Shown here one piece after another: positions 9,164 through 18,663 of a stretch of 64,000 nt of DNA. Under the pieces are notes generated by a model that made no database searches, was not told the DNA's origin, and saw only the letters and a list, made by a program, of their open reading frames with translations. A program made the translations under genes and the position numbers. Origin of the DNA: Bacteroidota bacterium (GTDB lineage: Bacteria; Bacteroidota; Bacteroidia; Palsa-948); assembly GCA_016195025.1 (NCBI GenBank), contig JACQAL010000060.1:1-64000 (forward strand), in the 5' to 3' direction. How positions within the stretch are numbered: position 1 is the stretch's first letter; every line of letters starts with the position of its first letter.

Positions 9164-9555
9164 CAGATGAATTTGAGTAATAGTGAGCCGAAAATTCTTC
9201 TTGCTATAGCGCGAATACTAACAAAAAAAAATGTTACGAGATATAAAGATGAATATTTTTTCGGAAGAAAATATTCACAGTGCTTCGGGCTTGCTTCGAG
9301 AATGGCAAGCATCAGAAAAATTTTTCTGCGAATGGTTGAAGAAGGATTTTTTACAGCAAGCGCTGCATCTGCAAATGGAAGAGCCCAGTTATTTTTCATA
9401 AGGAAGTTCCATTTTTTTTCTTCTTCCAAAGATAAATGGATATTCAGTTTTTGCATGGCATCGGCATACAGCAATTTTTCTTTTTTAGAAGGGGATTGAT
9501 GAATGAGATAGTGAGAAAGAATCTCTGCTTCGCGGAAATAATCTATATCAGCCAT
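9163..9555 (-). CDS. Small protein of unknown function, partner of the GMC oxidoreductase
   Basis: A 130-residue protein that I cannot assign to a family. The N-terminus is helical and charged (IDYFREAEILSHYL, LSLEEEKKWNFLM). The C-terminus has a hydrophobic stretch around residues 102-120 (SLYLVTFFFVSIRAIA) that could be one membrane helix. The 1-bp overlap with the GMC gene suggests a co-translated small subunit, as in membrane-bound gluconate dehydrogenases whose small subunit helps export or docking. That analogy rests on gene order and size only. Confidence 0.6.
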   Translation of the reverse strand: MADIDYFREAEILSHYLIHQSPSKKEKLLYADAMQKLNIHLSLEEEKKWNFLMKNNWALPFADAALAVKNPSSTIRRKIFLMLAILEASPKHCEYFLPKKYSSLYLVTFFFVSIRAIARRIFGSLLLKFI

Positions 9556-9564
9556 TCGCCCAAA

Positions 9565-10431
9565 CTATCCGTTTAAATTTTTTCTGATGAGCGAAAGTTG
9601 TTCTGCGAGCAGACCAAGCAAAAAGAAAACAATTCCCGTAATGATTCCAAGCATGGCGCCCACGCTCACTCCGTTTCCTTTCAGCACAATGGGCAGTCCC
9701 CAAGCAATGCTAACAAGAATAAAAAAAACCGATAGCGGAAAAAATACGCGCATAGGATTAAACAGCAAAACAATATTCAGAATTTGTTTGAGCGTTTCAA
9801 AAGCGGTGAGCGTATTGATGGTGCTTGTTCCGCTTGTGCGCGGATGAATGGTAACCGGAATTTCTTTTACCAGGTGCCGCTGGCTGATGAACACAAGTGC
9901 AATCACATCGCTGTATGCCATGGTGTTCGGGCAGAGATGAAGATATTTTTTTGCAAGCGCGGTGTTGTAAATTTTCATTCCCGAATTTAAATCGTGAATG
10001 TGAACGGGCATTAACAATTTTGCCACCGAGCGAATGAGCGACCTGCCGGCATTCCGGTAAGCATTTCCGCCAGTGCTCCGTCTTCCCACCACCATATCGG
10101 CATCAGAATTTTTTATTTCATTGAAAAGTTTTTCTACATCCTTCAACTCATGCTGGCCATCTGCATCAATGGTGATACAATAAGTGGTTTCCGCAGCGGC
10201 AACACCTGTTTTAATTGCGCCACCGTATCCTTTGTTTAATTTATTGTGGATAATGAACAGAACAGGTGAAGAAAAAATTTTCAGCACTTTCTGCGTACCA
10301 TCTGATGAGCCGTCATTCACCACAATGAGTTTGAATTTTTTTTCTTCGCAAAAAGAAATCACTTCGGGAAGAAACTGCTTCAGCGAATTTTCTTCGTTAT
10401 AGGCGGGAATTATTATTGTCAGTTCGTACAT
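9565..10431 (-). CDS. Family 2 glycosyltransferase, polyprenyl-phosphate sugar type
   Basis: A 288-residue GT-A enzyme. The N-terminus reads ELTIIIPAYNEENS. The nucleotide-binding loop is NDGSSDGT and the metal site is DADGQHE. This matches polyprenyl-phosphate mannose/glucose synthases (DPM1/ArnC-like). Two C-terminal hydrophobic segments (about 225-245 and 255-278) would hold it at the membrane. It is the first gene of the operon with the small protein, GMC oxidoreductase and epimerase (9-bp gap). It could make the lipid-linked sugar used by the GT-C type enzymes at 2314-6758; that link is inference. Confidence 0.88.
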   Translation of the reverse strand: MYELTIIIPAYNEENSLKQFLPEVISFCEEKKFKLIVVNDGSSDGTQKVLKIFSSPVLFIIHNKLNKGYGGAIKTGVAAAETTYCITIDADGQHELKDVEKLFNEIKNSDADMVVGRRSTGGNAYRNAGRSLIRSVAKLLMPVHIHDLNSGMKIYNTALAKKYLHLCPNTMAYSDVIALVFISQRHLVKEIPVTIHPRTSGTSTINTLTAFETLKQILNIVLLFNPMRVFFPLSVFFILVSIAWGLPIVLKGNGVSVGAMLGIITGIVFFLLGLLAEQLSLIRKNLNG

Positions 10432-10564
10432 TATATATATGGTAGAATCTGTCTAAAATACTCAGAAAAAATTTTTCGGGTATTCAGAAATATTGTATAT
10501 TCACTTTAGCCAAGAAACAACGCTCTATTTTGCTCACAAAAGTAATCCAAAATCGTTAGACAAC

Positions 10565-12772
10565 ATGGCTGTTGCCGAAACGCTTTCGCTGAAAGGGCAT
10601 CTCAAAAAATTTTTCGGGTTCACCAAGTTTAAAGGCGAACAGGAAGAAATAATGGAAAATGTCCTGAACGGAAAGGACACCTTTGTGATTATGCCCACAG
10701 GCGGAGGAAAATCCCTCTGCTATCAATTGCCCGCACTTATTTCTGAAGGAACCACCATCGTTGTTTCACCGCTCATTGCACTGATGAAAAACCAGGTGGA
10801 TTTGATTCGCGGTTTCGGAACGAAAGATAACATTGCTCACTTTTTGAATTCCTCTCTTGCGAAAGCAGAAATAATAAAAGTAAAACAGGAACTCACCGAA
10901 GGCAAAACAAAAATTCTTTACGTGGCTCCCGAATCGCTGGCGAAAGAAGCCAATGTAGAATTTTTCAAGGGCCTGAAAATTTCTTTCATCGCCATTGACG
11001 AGGCGCACTGCATTTCGGAATGGGGGCATGATTTCCGCCCTGAATATAGAAGAATAAGAGAACTCATTAATCAAATCGGAAGAGTTCCCATCATTGCTCT
11101 CACCGCAACAGCAACACCAAAAGTTCAGCAGGACATTTTGAAAAACCTGAACATTCCGGATGCAACTGTTTTTAAGGCATCGTTCAACCGCCCGAATTTA
11201 TATTATGAAGTGCGCTCAAAGATTGAAGCACCCAAGCAAATTATAAAATACATCCGGCAGAATCCGAACAAATCAGGAATCATTTACTGCCTCAGCCGCA
11301 AGGGAACAGAAGTGCTTGCCCAAACACTCAGTGCAAATAATATTCGCGCGCTTCCTTATCATGCGGGCTTGGAAAAAGAAGTGCGCACCAAAACGCAGGA
11401 CCAATTCCTCATGGAAGAAATAGAAGTGATTGTCGCCACCATTGCTTTCGGAATGGGAATTGACAAACCCGATGTGCGCTTTGTGATACACTTTGATATT
11501 CCAAAATCGCTCGAAGGATATTACCAGGAAACCGGCCGCTCGGGTAGAGACGGAGGAGAAGGAAAATGTATTGCCTTTTACAGCGAACAGGATATTGCCA
11601 AATTTGAAAAATTCCTGAAAGGAAAACCCATTGCCGAGCAGGAAATTCACCGGCAGTTAATTCAGGAAGTGGTTTCTTTTTCTGAATCTTCTGTTTGCCG
11701 GAGAAAAATGCTTTTGCATTACTTCGGAGAACAATATGAAGAAGAAAACTGCGGCAACTGCGACAACTGCCTGCATCCAAAAACAAAATTCGAAGGAAAG
11801 GACGATGTAGCCCTGTTGCTCGATTGCGTTTTGAGCGTAAAAGAAAAATTCAAAGCAAAATATATTGTGCATGTGCTAACAGGTACGATTACTTCTTCCA
11901 TCCGGCAATATAAGCACAACGAACTGGAAATTTTTGGCAAAGGCGCGGAAGATGAGAAGGATGAAAGATTTTGGAACGCGGTAATACGGCAGGCATATGT
12001 AGAAGGATTTCTTTCGAAAGATATTGATAATTACGGCCTGCTGAAAGTAACGAAGAAAGGAAAAAAATTTCTCGACAAGCCCTATTCATTCATGCTGACG
12101 AAGGACCATGATTTTTCAAGTTCCCAAGCGGATGACGATAAAGAAATAATTTCTGCCGGAGGGCGCGGAGGCGGAGCGCTTGACCAAACGCTTTACACCA
12201 TGCTGAAGGATTTATGCAAGCAAGTGGCAAAGAAAAATAATCTTCCTCCCTATGTAATTTTTTCCGAGAACTCGCTTTCCGAAATGTCCATTAACTATCC
12301 TGCCACAATTGAGGAAGTGGCAAAAATTTCCGGAGTTGGTCCCGGCAAGGCACAGCGTTACGGAAAACCATTTGCCGACATGATTGCAAAGTACGTGAAG
12401 GAAAATGAAATTGAGCGGCCGCAGGATTTAATTGTGAAATCCATTGTGAATAAATCCGGATTAAAAGTTTATCTCATTCAGGCGCTCGATAGAAAATTAG
12501 GGCTCGAAGACATTGCCGATGCAAAAGGGTTAAACATGAAGCAGGTGATTGACGAACTGGAAAGCATTATTTCTGCCGGCACGCGTGTGAACATAAGCCA
12601 TTACATTAACGAAGTAGTGGACGAAGATAAGCAGGATGCCATTTACGAATACCTCCGCGAAGCGCATACCGATTCTGTTTCCGAAGCACTGAAAGAACTG
12701 GGCGAGGATGAATTCAGTGAAGAAGAAGTGCGGCTGGTGAGGATTAAATTTATTTCGGAGTTCGGAAATTAA
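10565..12772 (+). CDS. recQ: ATP-dependent DNA helicase RecQ
   Basis: A 735-residue RecQ helicase from the ATG at 10565. An in-frame upstream ATG at 10493 adds 24 residues that do not resemble the family. Walker A is MPTGGGKS and motif II is DEAH. The motif V/VI region reads ATIAFGMGIDKPDVR and GRSGRDG. The zinc-binding domain has CRRKMLLHYFGE and CGNCDNC. A winged-helix region and an HRDC domain (about residues 520-600) follow, with an extra C-terminal helical tail. It unwinds DNA with 3'-5' polarity in recombination and fork repair. It is monocistronic and faces a convergent gene. Confidence 0.96.
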   Translation: MAVAETLSLKGHLKKFFGFTKFKGEQEEIMENVLNGKDTFVIMPTGGGKSLCYQLPALISEGTTIVVSPLIALMKNQVDLIRGFGTKDNIAHFLNSSLAKAEIIKVKQELTEGKTKILYVAPESLAKEANVEFFKGLKISFIAIDEAHCISEWGHDFRPEYRRIRELINQIGRVPIIALTATATPKVQQDILKNLNIPDATVFKASFNRPNLYYEVRSKIEAPKQIIKYIRQNPNKSGIIYCLSRKGTEVLAQTLSANNIRALPYHAGLEKEVRTKTQDQFLMEEIEVIVATIAFGMGIDKPDVRFVIHFDIPKSLEGYYQETGRSGRDGGEGKCIAFYSEQDIAKFEKFLKGKPIAEQEIHRQLIQEVVSFSESSVCRRKMLLHYFGEQYEEENCGNCDNCLHPKTKFEGKDDVALLLDCVLSVKEKFKAKYIVHVLTGTITSSIRQYKHNELEIFGKGAEDEKDERFWNAVIRQAYVEGFLSKDIDNYGLLKVTKKGKKFLDKPYSFMLTKDHDFSSSQADDDKEIISAGGRGGGALDQTLYTMLKDLCKQVAKKNNLPPYVIFSENSLSEMSINYPATIEEVAKISGVGPGKAQRYGKPFADMIAKYVKENEIERPQDLIVKSIVNKSGLKVYLIQALDRKLGLEDIADAKGLNMKQVIDELESIISAGTRVNISHYINEVVDEDKQDAIYEYLREAHTDSVSEALKELGEDEFSEEEVRLVRIKFISEFGN

Positions 12773-12794
12773 CTGCTGGCTTTGTCAGTTAATT
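12767..12794. terminator. Palindrome covering two convergent stop codons
   Basis: AATTAACTG (12767-12775) and CAGTTAATT (12786-12794) form a perfect 9-bp stem with a 10-nt loop. It contains the recQ stop and the stop of the opposing glycosyltransferase gene. There is no long T tract, so a role as bidirectional terminator is possible but not shown. Confidence 0.4.
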
Positions 12795-14092
12795 ACTTTA
12801 TCTAAAATTTCAACGAGTTTCTTAGTAAGTTCCTTCCTCGAATATTTTTCAATCCCTTTGGAATAAGAAATTAATTTCCCTTCCCTGTAAAGCGAATAGA
12901 GTTTCAAAATTTCTTCCTGCATTTTTTTGCTGTCGGAAAAATCGCAGGTAACGCCTGCAGTTGTTTCGCGGATAATTTTTGCTGCGTCACCGTCTTCGCT
13001 TCCAATACAAAGAATGGGGCGCTTGACCGAGAGGTATTCAAAAAATTTTCCGGTGAGAATTCCTTTTGCATTGGGAGTGTTATTTAAAAGCAAAAGAAGC
13101 ACCTGTGCCTGCTGCTGAAGTTTGGCCACTTCCGAATGCGGCAGGTAGGAAATTTTATTCACGAACTTTTCCAAATCAAATTCCTTCAGGGATTTTTCCA
13201 CGCTTACATCTGCCTTTCCTACAAGTTTTATTTCCAGGTCATTTCCAAAGGAAGAATTTTCTTTTACCAGTTCCAATAAAGTTTTCCAGAGCGCAACAGG
13301 ATTCCTGCTTGGAGTGATAGAACCGATATGAGCTATGGAAAATTTTTTATCGGGAATAATTTCTCCTTTGTACAAATCGTCTTCATCATAGCCGTTTGTA
13401 ATCACTGAAAATTTTTCGGACTGCTTTCCTAAAATATTTTTGAACTCTTCCGATATGGTTTCTCCTATGGAAATAACTTTATCGGCATTCTGTAAAACTT
13501 CTTTCTCCAGTTTTTTATGTTGGGCATCCGCTGTTTTTGTGAGTTTGAGGTCTTTGTAAAAATCAATGTTTGTCCACGGGTCACGGAAATCAGCAAGCCA
13601 TGGAATATTTATTTTCTTTTTTAATTCCAATGCGATAAGATGCATGCTGTGCGGAGGTCCGGTAGAAACAATTGCATTCACAGGATTTTTTTTGAGCTGC
13701 CCTGCCAAAAATTTTACTGACGGCTTAATCCAGAATTTGCGCGCATCGGGAATAAACCAGTTGCCGCGAATCCATACCGAAATTTTTTCTGCCATCCCGG
13801 GTTTTTCTTTTTCAGAGAGAAAGCCGGCATTTATTTTTTCTTCCTTCTTCTGCCCGATAAAACTTTTGTAGAGATTATACGGCTCCCATATTTTTGTTTT
13901 CAGCACGGTGATATTTTCCGGAATATCTTTTTCAAGCGAATGGTCGAGTACAGGTGCTTCTGGATTTTCAGTTGTGTAAACAATAGGTTCCCATCCGAAC
14001 TCGCGCAGGTATTTTACAAACTTCAGCCACCGCTGAACGCCTGCACCACCGCTCGGAGGCCAGTAATAGGTAATGATTAAAACTTTTTTCAT
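12785..14092 (-). CDS. Family 4 glycosyltransferase
   Basis: A 435-residue cytoplasmic GT-B enzyme. The N-terminus has the donor-enzyme loop YYWPPSGGAGVQRWLKF, typical of WcaI/WbuB-like family 4 transferases. An HIGSITPSRNP stretch opens the second Rossmann domain. The nucleotide-sugar binding part has GILTGKFFEYLSVKRPIL, with the E of the EX7E-type motif. It probably adds a sugar during surface polysaccharide or lipid glycan synthesis. The next gene on the same strand, 83 bp upstream, is a YfhO-type membrane protein. Confidence 0.85.
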   Translation of the reverse strand: MKKVLIITYYWPPSGGAGVQRWLKFVKYLREFGWEPIVYTTENPEAPVLDHSLEKDIPENITVLKTKIWEPYNLYKSFIGQKKEEKINAGFLSEKEKPGMAEKISVWIRGNWFIPDARKFWIKPSVKFLAGQLKKNPVNAIVSTGPPHSMHLIALELKKKINIPWLADFRDPWTNIDFYKDLKLTKTADAQHKKLEKEVLQNADKVISIGETISEEFKNILGKQSEKFSVITNGYDEDDLYKGEIIPDKKFSIAHIGSITPSRNPVALWKTLLELVKENSSFGNDLEIKLVGKADVSVEKSLKEFDLEKFVNKISYLPHSEVAKLQQQAQVLLLLLNNTPNAKGILTGKFFEYLSVKRPILCIGSEDGDAAKIIRETTAGVTCDFSDSKKMQEEILKLYSLYREGKLISYSKGIEKYSRKELTKKLVEILDKVIN

Positions 14093-14175
14093 TGTGCGAA
14101 TAACGAAAGAGGGCGAATCAACGAATGACAGCCAAAATATTTTGTATGCTTAGAATATTCGTTTTCATTCGCGAT

Positions 14176-16734
14176 TCATACCACTTTTCTTTTGAATTCC
14201 GTAAACGCAGCGAATCCGCATAGCAAAAAGAGAAGCCCCATGCTTGCGGCAGAAATTTTTTCTCCTGTGAAAATAATTTTCGGTTCGAACTTGAATTCCA
14301 CATTATGTTTCCCTGCCGGTATTCTCATTGCACGCAAAACATAATTCACACGGAAGTGCGGAGTGGGTTTTCCATCTACATAAGCATTCCATCCGTTCGG
14401 ATAATAAATTTCTGAAAACACCGCCAACCCTTCGGAAGAAGAATTGGATTCATACGCTAAATCATTTGCCTTATATGAAGTGAGTTTGATGTTCCCTGAA
14501 AATTCATTCGGCACGCTGAACCCTTTCACATTTTCTTCAAAGCGTTTGTCAACAATTGCAGTTATTTCCGGTTTGAAATTTTTCAGCGCCATAATTTCCG
14601 AATCGGGGTTCGCTACAATTTTATACTGGCTCACAAACCATGCGTTGCCCAGCGTTTCGCGGTTCGGATAAGCAACGGCTTCATTTTTTTCTCCCGGCAC
14701 AATCACATATTTTGTATTCAGCATATTTATCACAGACATGTTCCTGCGGTTAATATGGAAGTCAATCAACTCCTGGTATCGCCTGAGTTTTGCTCCGTGA
14801 TAACCGCTGATGGATTTATGAAAATAAGAAGTGGCGGCATCCTGGTCAGGACGAGCAAATGTGTTCCATACCCGGAAGTAGGGGTCTTTGTCTTTGAGAA
14901 TTTCCAAATCGGCATTGTTGGGTCTGCCCATGGATGCAAATGGATTTTGCATTTCATTTTTCTTCACGAAACTTTCGCTGTTCAGATACCTTCTGTCAAT
15001 TAAAATCATGTCGAGCGAAACAAGAATGATGAGAGAAGCAATGAGAATTTTTTTGTTCACGATTTTATTTTTTGCAAAGAGCCACAGCGCAGCAGCAGCA
15101 AGCAGAATAAAAATAAAACTCCGCAGGGCATCTGATTTCACGATGGCTTTGCGAGCTACTTCCACAGAGGGAAGCATTTCAGACAAGTAATTTTTTATCT
15201 GTGAATCCTGCGCATCGGGATTGCTTTGCTTAATCTGCGCCATGAGTTCATTGAATTCATCGGGCTGTGAAAAATTCGTAAACATTCCGGGGGCAAGCCA
15301 GCAGAGCAATGCAATTCCTCCGGTGAGAACAAAAGAGGCGATTAAAATTTTTTGCCCGCTGAATGTTTGTTTGAACGGAAGAGAAAAATTCTCTGTGAGA
15401 AAATTCTTCCGTTGAAAAATTTCATGGATGGCAAGAACTCCAAGAAGAGGAATGGTAAATTCAGCAATCACAAGTATCATTGCCACCGCGCGGAATTTAT
15501 TGTAAGCGGGAAAATGATCGAGCATGAAGTTGCTTAACCCCAACGGATCGTTTTTTCCCCACGAAAGCCAGATGGAAATAATTGTTGACAACACCAGCGC
15601 CCATTTGAGCGGTCCTTTCACTAAAAATAATCCGAGTACGAAAAGAAAAATTACAATGGCCCCGGCATAGACCGGTCCCATGGTGAAGGGCTGGTCGCCA
15701 AAATATTGATACATGCGCGAAACGGATTCGCGTTTTTCAGGGTCAACTTTTTCGAGCGCGCTTTTATTATTTCCAATCGGAGAAGAACTTCCGCCTTTGA
15801 AATTCGGAATCAGCAGCGTCATCGTCTCCCCTACTCCGTAACTCCATGCTGTTGCATAATCTTTATCAAGCCCCGATGTTACGTTGCGTTCGTTCTTTGT
15901 TCCATCGGGATTAATGGTAAGTTCCGTTCCTCCGCGAATGGTGTACTTGCTGTAATCGGCAGTTGCCCACAAACTCGTAATGTTTACTCCGAGTGCAATG
16001 AGCGCGGCCATTCCAACGGCAGCAGAACTTTTCAAAAAGCCGCTGAACTTTTTTTCTTTCCATGCATTGAATAATTCCGACAAGCCGTAAAACACCAGAA
16101 CAAATCCGAGATAGTAAAGAATCTGCGGATGGTTGGAAAAAATTTCCATTGAAAGAAAAAATGCTGTGACAGCCGTTCCCGTCAGAAGTTTTCCCCTGTA
16201 TGTTAAAATCATTCCTCCCAACACCGGAGCCATGTACGAGATGGCAGCCATTTTTGAATTATGCCCTGTGTCAATGCAAATAAAAAAATAAGATGAAAGC
16301 CCGAACGCCAGCGCGCCCGCAATGGAAAGCCACGAATCTACTTTCAACACCTGCAGCAGAAAATAAAATCCGAGGAAGCAGAGAAAAATATAGCGCACAG
16401 GATGAGGAAGGAAGAGTGAAAAAATTTTCTGAACATATTCCAGTTTGCTTGAAAGATAAATGGTGGAAATCTGGTAAGCGGGCATTCCGCAGAAGAGAGA
16501 GTTTGTCCAGTAGGGCTCTTGGTGATTTTGTGCGCGAAAATCTGCAATCTCTTTCGATACTCCGCGCGCGCGCATAATGTCTTCCTGAAAAATTTCTTTG
16601 CCGCTGAAAATAACCGGAGAAAAATAAGCAACCGTTATCAGAAGGAAAATTCCAACAGCAATGAGGTGTGGCATCCAGTGTTTCATCCTGCTGATTTCGC
16701 CAGCAGGAATTTCTGAAGATATTTTTTGCGACAT
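14176..16734 (-). CDS. YfhO-family polytopic membrane protein
   Basis: An 852-residue protein with about a dozen membrane segments, from residue 20 (LIAVGIFLLITVAYFSPVIFSG) to the last helix near the C-terminus. Large extracytoplasmic loops and the C-terminal stretch YPNGWNAYVDGKPTPHFRVNYVLRAM are hallmarks of the YfhO family. Gram-positive YfhO proteins take part in glycosylating teichoic acids with lipid-linked sugars. In Bacteroidota the family is common and its substrate is not settled. A TACTTTCG -7 element lies about 20 bp before the start. Confidence 0.85.
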   Translation of the reverse strand: MSQKISSEIPAGEISRMKHWMPHLIAVGIFLLITVAYFSPVIFSGKEIFQEDIMRARGVSKEIADFRAQNHQEPYWTNSLFCGMPAYQISTIYLSSKLEYVQKIFSLFLPHPVRYIFLCFLGFYFLLQVLKVDSWLSIAGALAFGLSSYFFICIDTGHNSKMAAISYMAPVLGGMILTYRGKLLTGTAVTAFFLSMEIFSNHPQILYYLGFVLVFYGLSELFNAWKEKKFSGFLKSSAAVGMAALIALGVNITSLWATADYSKYTIRGGTELTINPDGTKNERNVTSGLDKDYATAWSYGVGETMTLLIPNFKGGSSSPIGNNKSALEKVDPEKRESVSRMYQYFGDQPFTMGPVYAGAIVIFLFVLGLFLVKGPLKWALVLSTIISIWLSWGKNDPLGLSNFMLDHFPAYNKFRAVAMILVIAEFTIPLLGVLAIHEIFQRKNFLTENFSLPFKQTFSGQKILIASFVLTGGIALLCWLAPGMFTNFSQPDEFNELMAQIKQSNPDAQDSQIKNYLSEMLPSVEVARKAIVKSDALRSFIFILLAAAALWLFAKNKIVNKKILIASLIILVSLDMILIDRRYLNSESFVKKNEMQNPFASMGRPNNADLEILKDKDPYFRVWNTFARPDQDAATSYFHKSISGYHGAKLRRYQELIDFHINRRNMSVINMLNTKYVIVPGEKNEAVAYPNRETLGNAWFVSQYKIVANPDSEIMALKNFKPEITAIVDKRFEENVKGFSVPNEFSGNIKLTSYKANDLAYESNSSSEGLAVFSEIYYPNGWNAYVDGKPTPHFRVNYVLRAMRIPAGKHNVEFKFEPKIIFTGEKISAASMGLLFLLCGFAAFTEFKRKVV

Positions 16735-16753
16735 GAAAAATAAATTTGTCAGA

Positions 16754-16761
16754 CGAAAGTA
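16754..16761 (-). promoter_or_regulatory. -7 element for the YfhO-type gene
   Basis: On the minus strand this reads TACTTTCG, one change from TAnnTTTG, 19 bp before the start at 16734. Confidence 0.4.
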
Positions 16762-16776
16762 CTTGAAATTTTGAAA

Positions 16777-18456
16777 CTATCTCACAATGGAAATACTTCC
16801 TTTCCGGGTTTCCCTCTCCCCGGTAATGGTGGTGGTTTTACAATAATATACCAACACAGAAGAATTAATCGGCTGCCCTCTGAAAGTTCCATCCCATGAG
16901 TCATTAATATTTTTTGTTTCAAAAACTTTTTCTCCCCAGCGATTATAAATAGCGATTTCAAATTCATCGAGGCAATATTTATCCTTTCGGAAAAAAGAAA
17001 GCACATCATTTGTTCCGTCATCGTTCGGAGAAAATGCATTCGGCACAAATACAAACGCGCTGATGTCATGCGGTGCGTATGGAATTTGCCTGCTGAATGT
17101 ATCCGCGCAGTTAGTAAACGGATTTATCACCAGCGAAACATTGTAAACAGAAGAATCGCTGTAGTAATGACAAGCAGCGATAGATGCGCCAGTATTTCCA
17201 TCTCCGAAATCCCAGTTATAGGATAACGCATTTGTAGATCTATCCGCAAAGGTTACACATTTATCTCTGCAAGGCAAGTAAGAATAATCAAAGAAAGCAT
17301 CTGCTGAAGTTATGACAGAAATTGTTGCTTTTGTTTTTGCCGAATCGCAATGGTCAAATACATTTAGCGTATATGTTGTGGCAGTTGAAGGCGAAACAAA
17401 AATTGTTGCAGCAGAATCTCCGGTGCTCCAACTATATGTTCCTCCTCCGCTGGCAGTAAGAGATGAAATGCTTCCGATACAAATACTCGTATTGCCGCTG
17501 ATGGAAGGAACGATGACGGAAAAAGAAAACTTCCAGAGGTCGTTCTTTTCTCCAAAAGATTGGTCGCTTCCTGTTCCGATATATGCAGAATTATTTATGA
17601 CGAACGAGGGCTGGTCAGTTCTTGCTCCGCCCGGAAAAGCAGAAAGCGCAGTCCAGGAATTTGCAAGCGGGTCGTACTTGTAAAAATCACTTAGCAGATT
17701 TCCGTTTTCATCCATTCCCAATCCCACATAGCCATAATTGCACAAAGAAAATCCGGTGGCGCCACGCCTGCCGAGCGGCAAGTTTGCTTTTTGCGTCCAG
17801 TTGTTTGTGGTTTGATTGTATTCCCAGAAATCAGCGTAATGCGTAGTCACAAAATCCCATCCAGTTCCCAGGTAAGCAGAAGTTCCGAGCACGAATACCG
17901 CGCGGTCCATATCGGCTCTGCCGCCTATTGGTATAGATTGTTTTTGTGTCCATGCATCAGCGACAGGGTCATATTCCCATAAATCATTTAAAGTATTACT
18001 TCCATCCCAGCCAGCAGCAATATATCCTTTTCCCGCTATGGAAAAACCGATTGCTCTTTCTCTTGCAATGGCAGGCAAACTGGTTTTCTGTGTCCACGAA
18101 TTTGCTGAAGGGTCATATTCCCAAAAGTCATTATAATCATTGTTTGAATCAAAGCCGGTGCCGATATATCCTTTTGTGCCAGTTGCAAACCCGGTTGCAA
18201 ACTCGCGCACTCCTCCTCCAAAGTTTGCTTTCTGCGTCCACGAATTTGCTATGGGATCATATTCCCAGAAATCATCAAACGTTTTAAACACATCGTCTCC
18301 CGTTCCCAAATATCCTTTGTTGCCAATGGTGAAAGCCACTGCGGAAAATCTTCCGCCCGCAGGCAAACTTGCTTTTTGTACCCATGATTGGGAAAAAAGG
18401 GCAGAGAGAAAAAAGCAGAGAAGAAATAGTAATGAGAAAAATAATTTTCGCAACAT
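16777..18456 (-). CDS. Secreted Kelch-repeat/PKD protein with T9SS type B (CHU_C) domain
   Basis: A 559-residue exported protein. The signal peptide (about residues 1-22) is followed by about six Kelch-type blades of the pattern GTGFD..NDFWEYDP..NSWTQK (to about residue 310), forming a propeller. A segment with ASGGGTYSWSTGDSAATI resembles Ig/PKD-like stalk repeats, and a PKD domain has SYNWDFGDGNTG. The C-terminus is the gliding-motility type sorting domain (PNAFSPNDDGTNDV, IYNRWGEKVFET). It is therefore a cargo of the type IX system, probably left on the cell surface. Ligand unknown. It is a paralogue in layout of the product of 24622-25857. Confidence 0.88.
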   Translation of the reverse strand: MLRKLFFSLLFLLCFFLSALFSQSWVQKASLPAGGRFSAVAFTIGNKGYLGTGDDVFKTFDDFWEYDPIANSWTQKANFGGGVREFATGFATGTKGYIGTGFDSNNDYNDFWEYDPSANSWTQKTSLPAIARERAIGFSIAGKGYIAAGWDGSNTLNDLWEYDPVADAWTQKQSIPIGGRADMDRAVFVLGTSAYLGTGWDFVTTHYADFWEYNQTTNNWTQKANLPLGRRGATGFSLCNYGYVGLGMDENGNLLSDFYKYDPLANSWTALSAFPGGARTDQPSFVINNSAYIGTGSDQSFGEKNDLWKFSFSVIVPSISGNTSICIGSISSLTASGGGTYSWSTGDSAATIFVSPSTATTYTLNVFDHCDSAKTKATISVITSADAFFDYSYLPCRDKCVTFADRSTNALSYNWDFGDGNTGASIAACHYYSDSSVYNVSLVINPFTNCADTFSRQIPYAPHDISAFVFVPNAFSPNDDGTNDVLSFFRKDKYCLDEFEIAIYNRWGEKVFETKNINDSWDGTFRGQPINSSVLVYYCKTTTITGERETRKGSISIVR

Positions 18457-18472
18457 GAAAAAAATTCTGGAG

Positions 18473-18480
18473 CAAAGATA
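18473..18480 (-). promoter_or_regulatory. -7 element for the Kelch/T9SS gene
   Basis: A perfect TATCTTTG on the minus strand, 16 bp before the start at 18456. Confidence 0.55.
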
Positions 18481-18509
18481 GAAAATGGCAATAAGAAAAT
18501 TATTTTTCT

Positions 18510-18663
18510 TTATTAGACATTATTCAGATTAAGAGTTTATAGGGTAAATTTCTTTGGTGCAAATTTGGTGTTTTGGTGTTTTTGTGGCGAAAAAAGTATT
18601 TTGCCACCAAAGCACAAAGACACAAAATCCCACTAAAAAGATAATCTGAATAATGTCTATTAT
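18510..18663. mobile_element. 146-bp MITE-like element with perfect 18-bp terminal inverted repeats
   Basis: TAGACATTATTCAGATTA (18514-18531) and its exact reverse complement (18642-18659) bound a 110-bp non-coding core. TTAT directly flanks both ends (18510-18513 and 18660-18663), as expected for a target duplication. The core holds an imperfect hairpin with a GTGGC...GCCAC pair (around 18575-18606) and CACAAAGACACAAA-type words, known as a widespread repeat in this phylum. The right flank supplies the TAA stop codon of carB. There is no transposase; movement by an enzyme encoded elsewhere is inferred. Confidence 0.65.
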
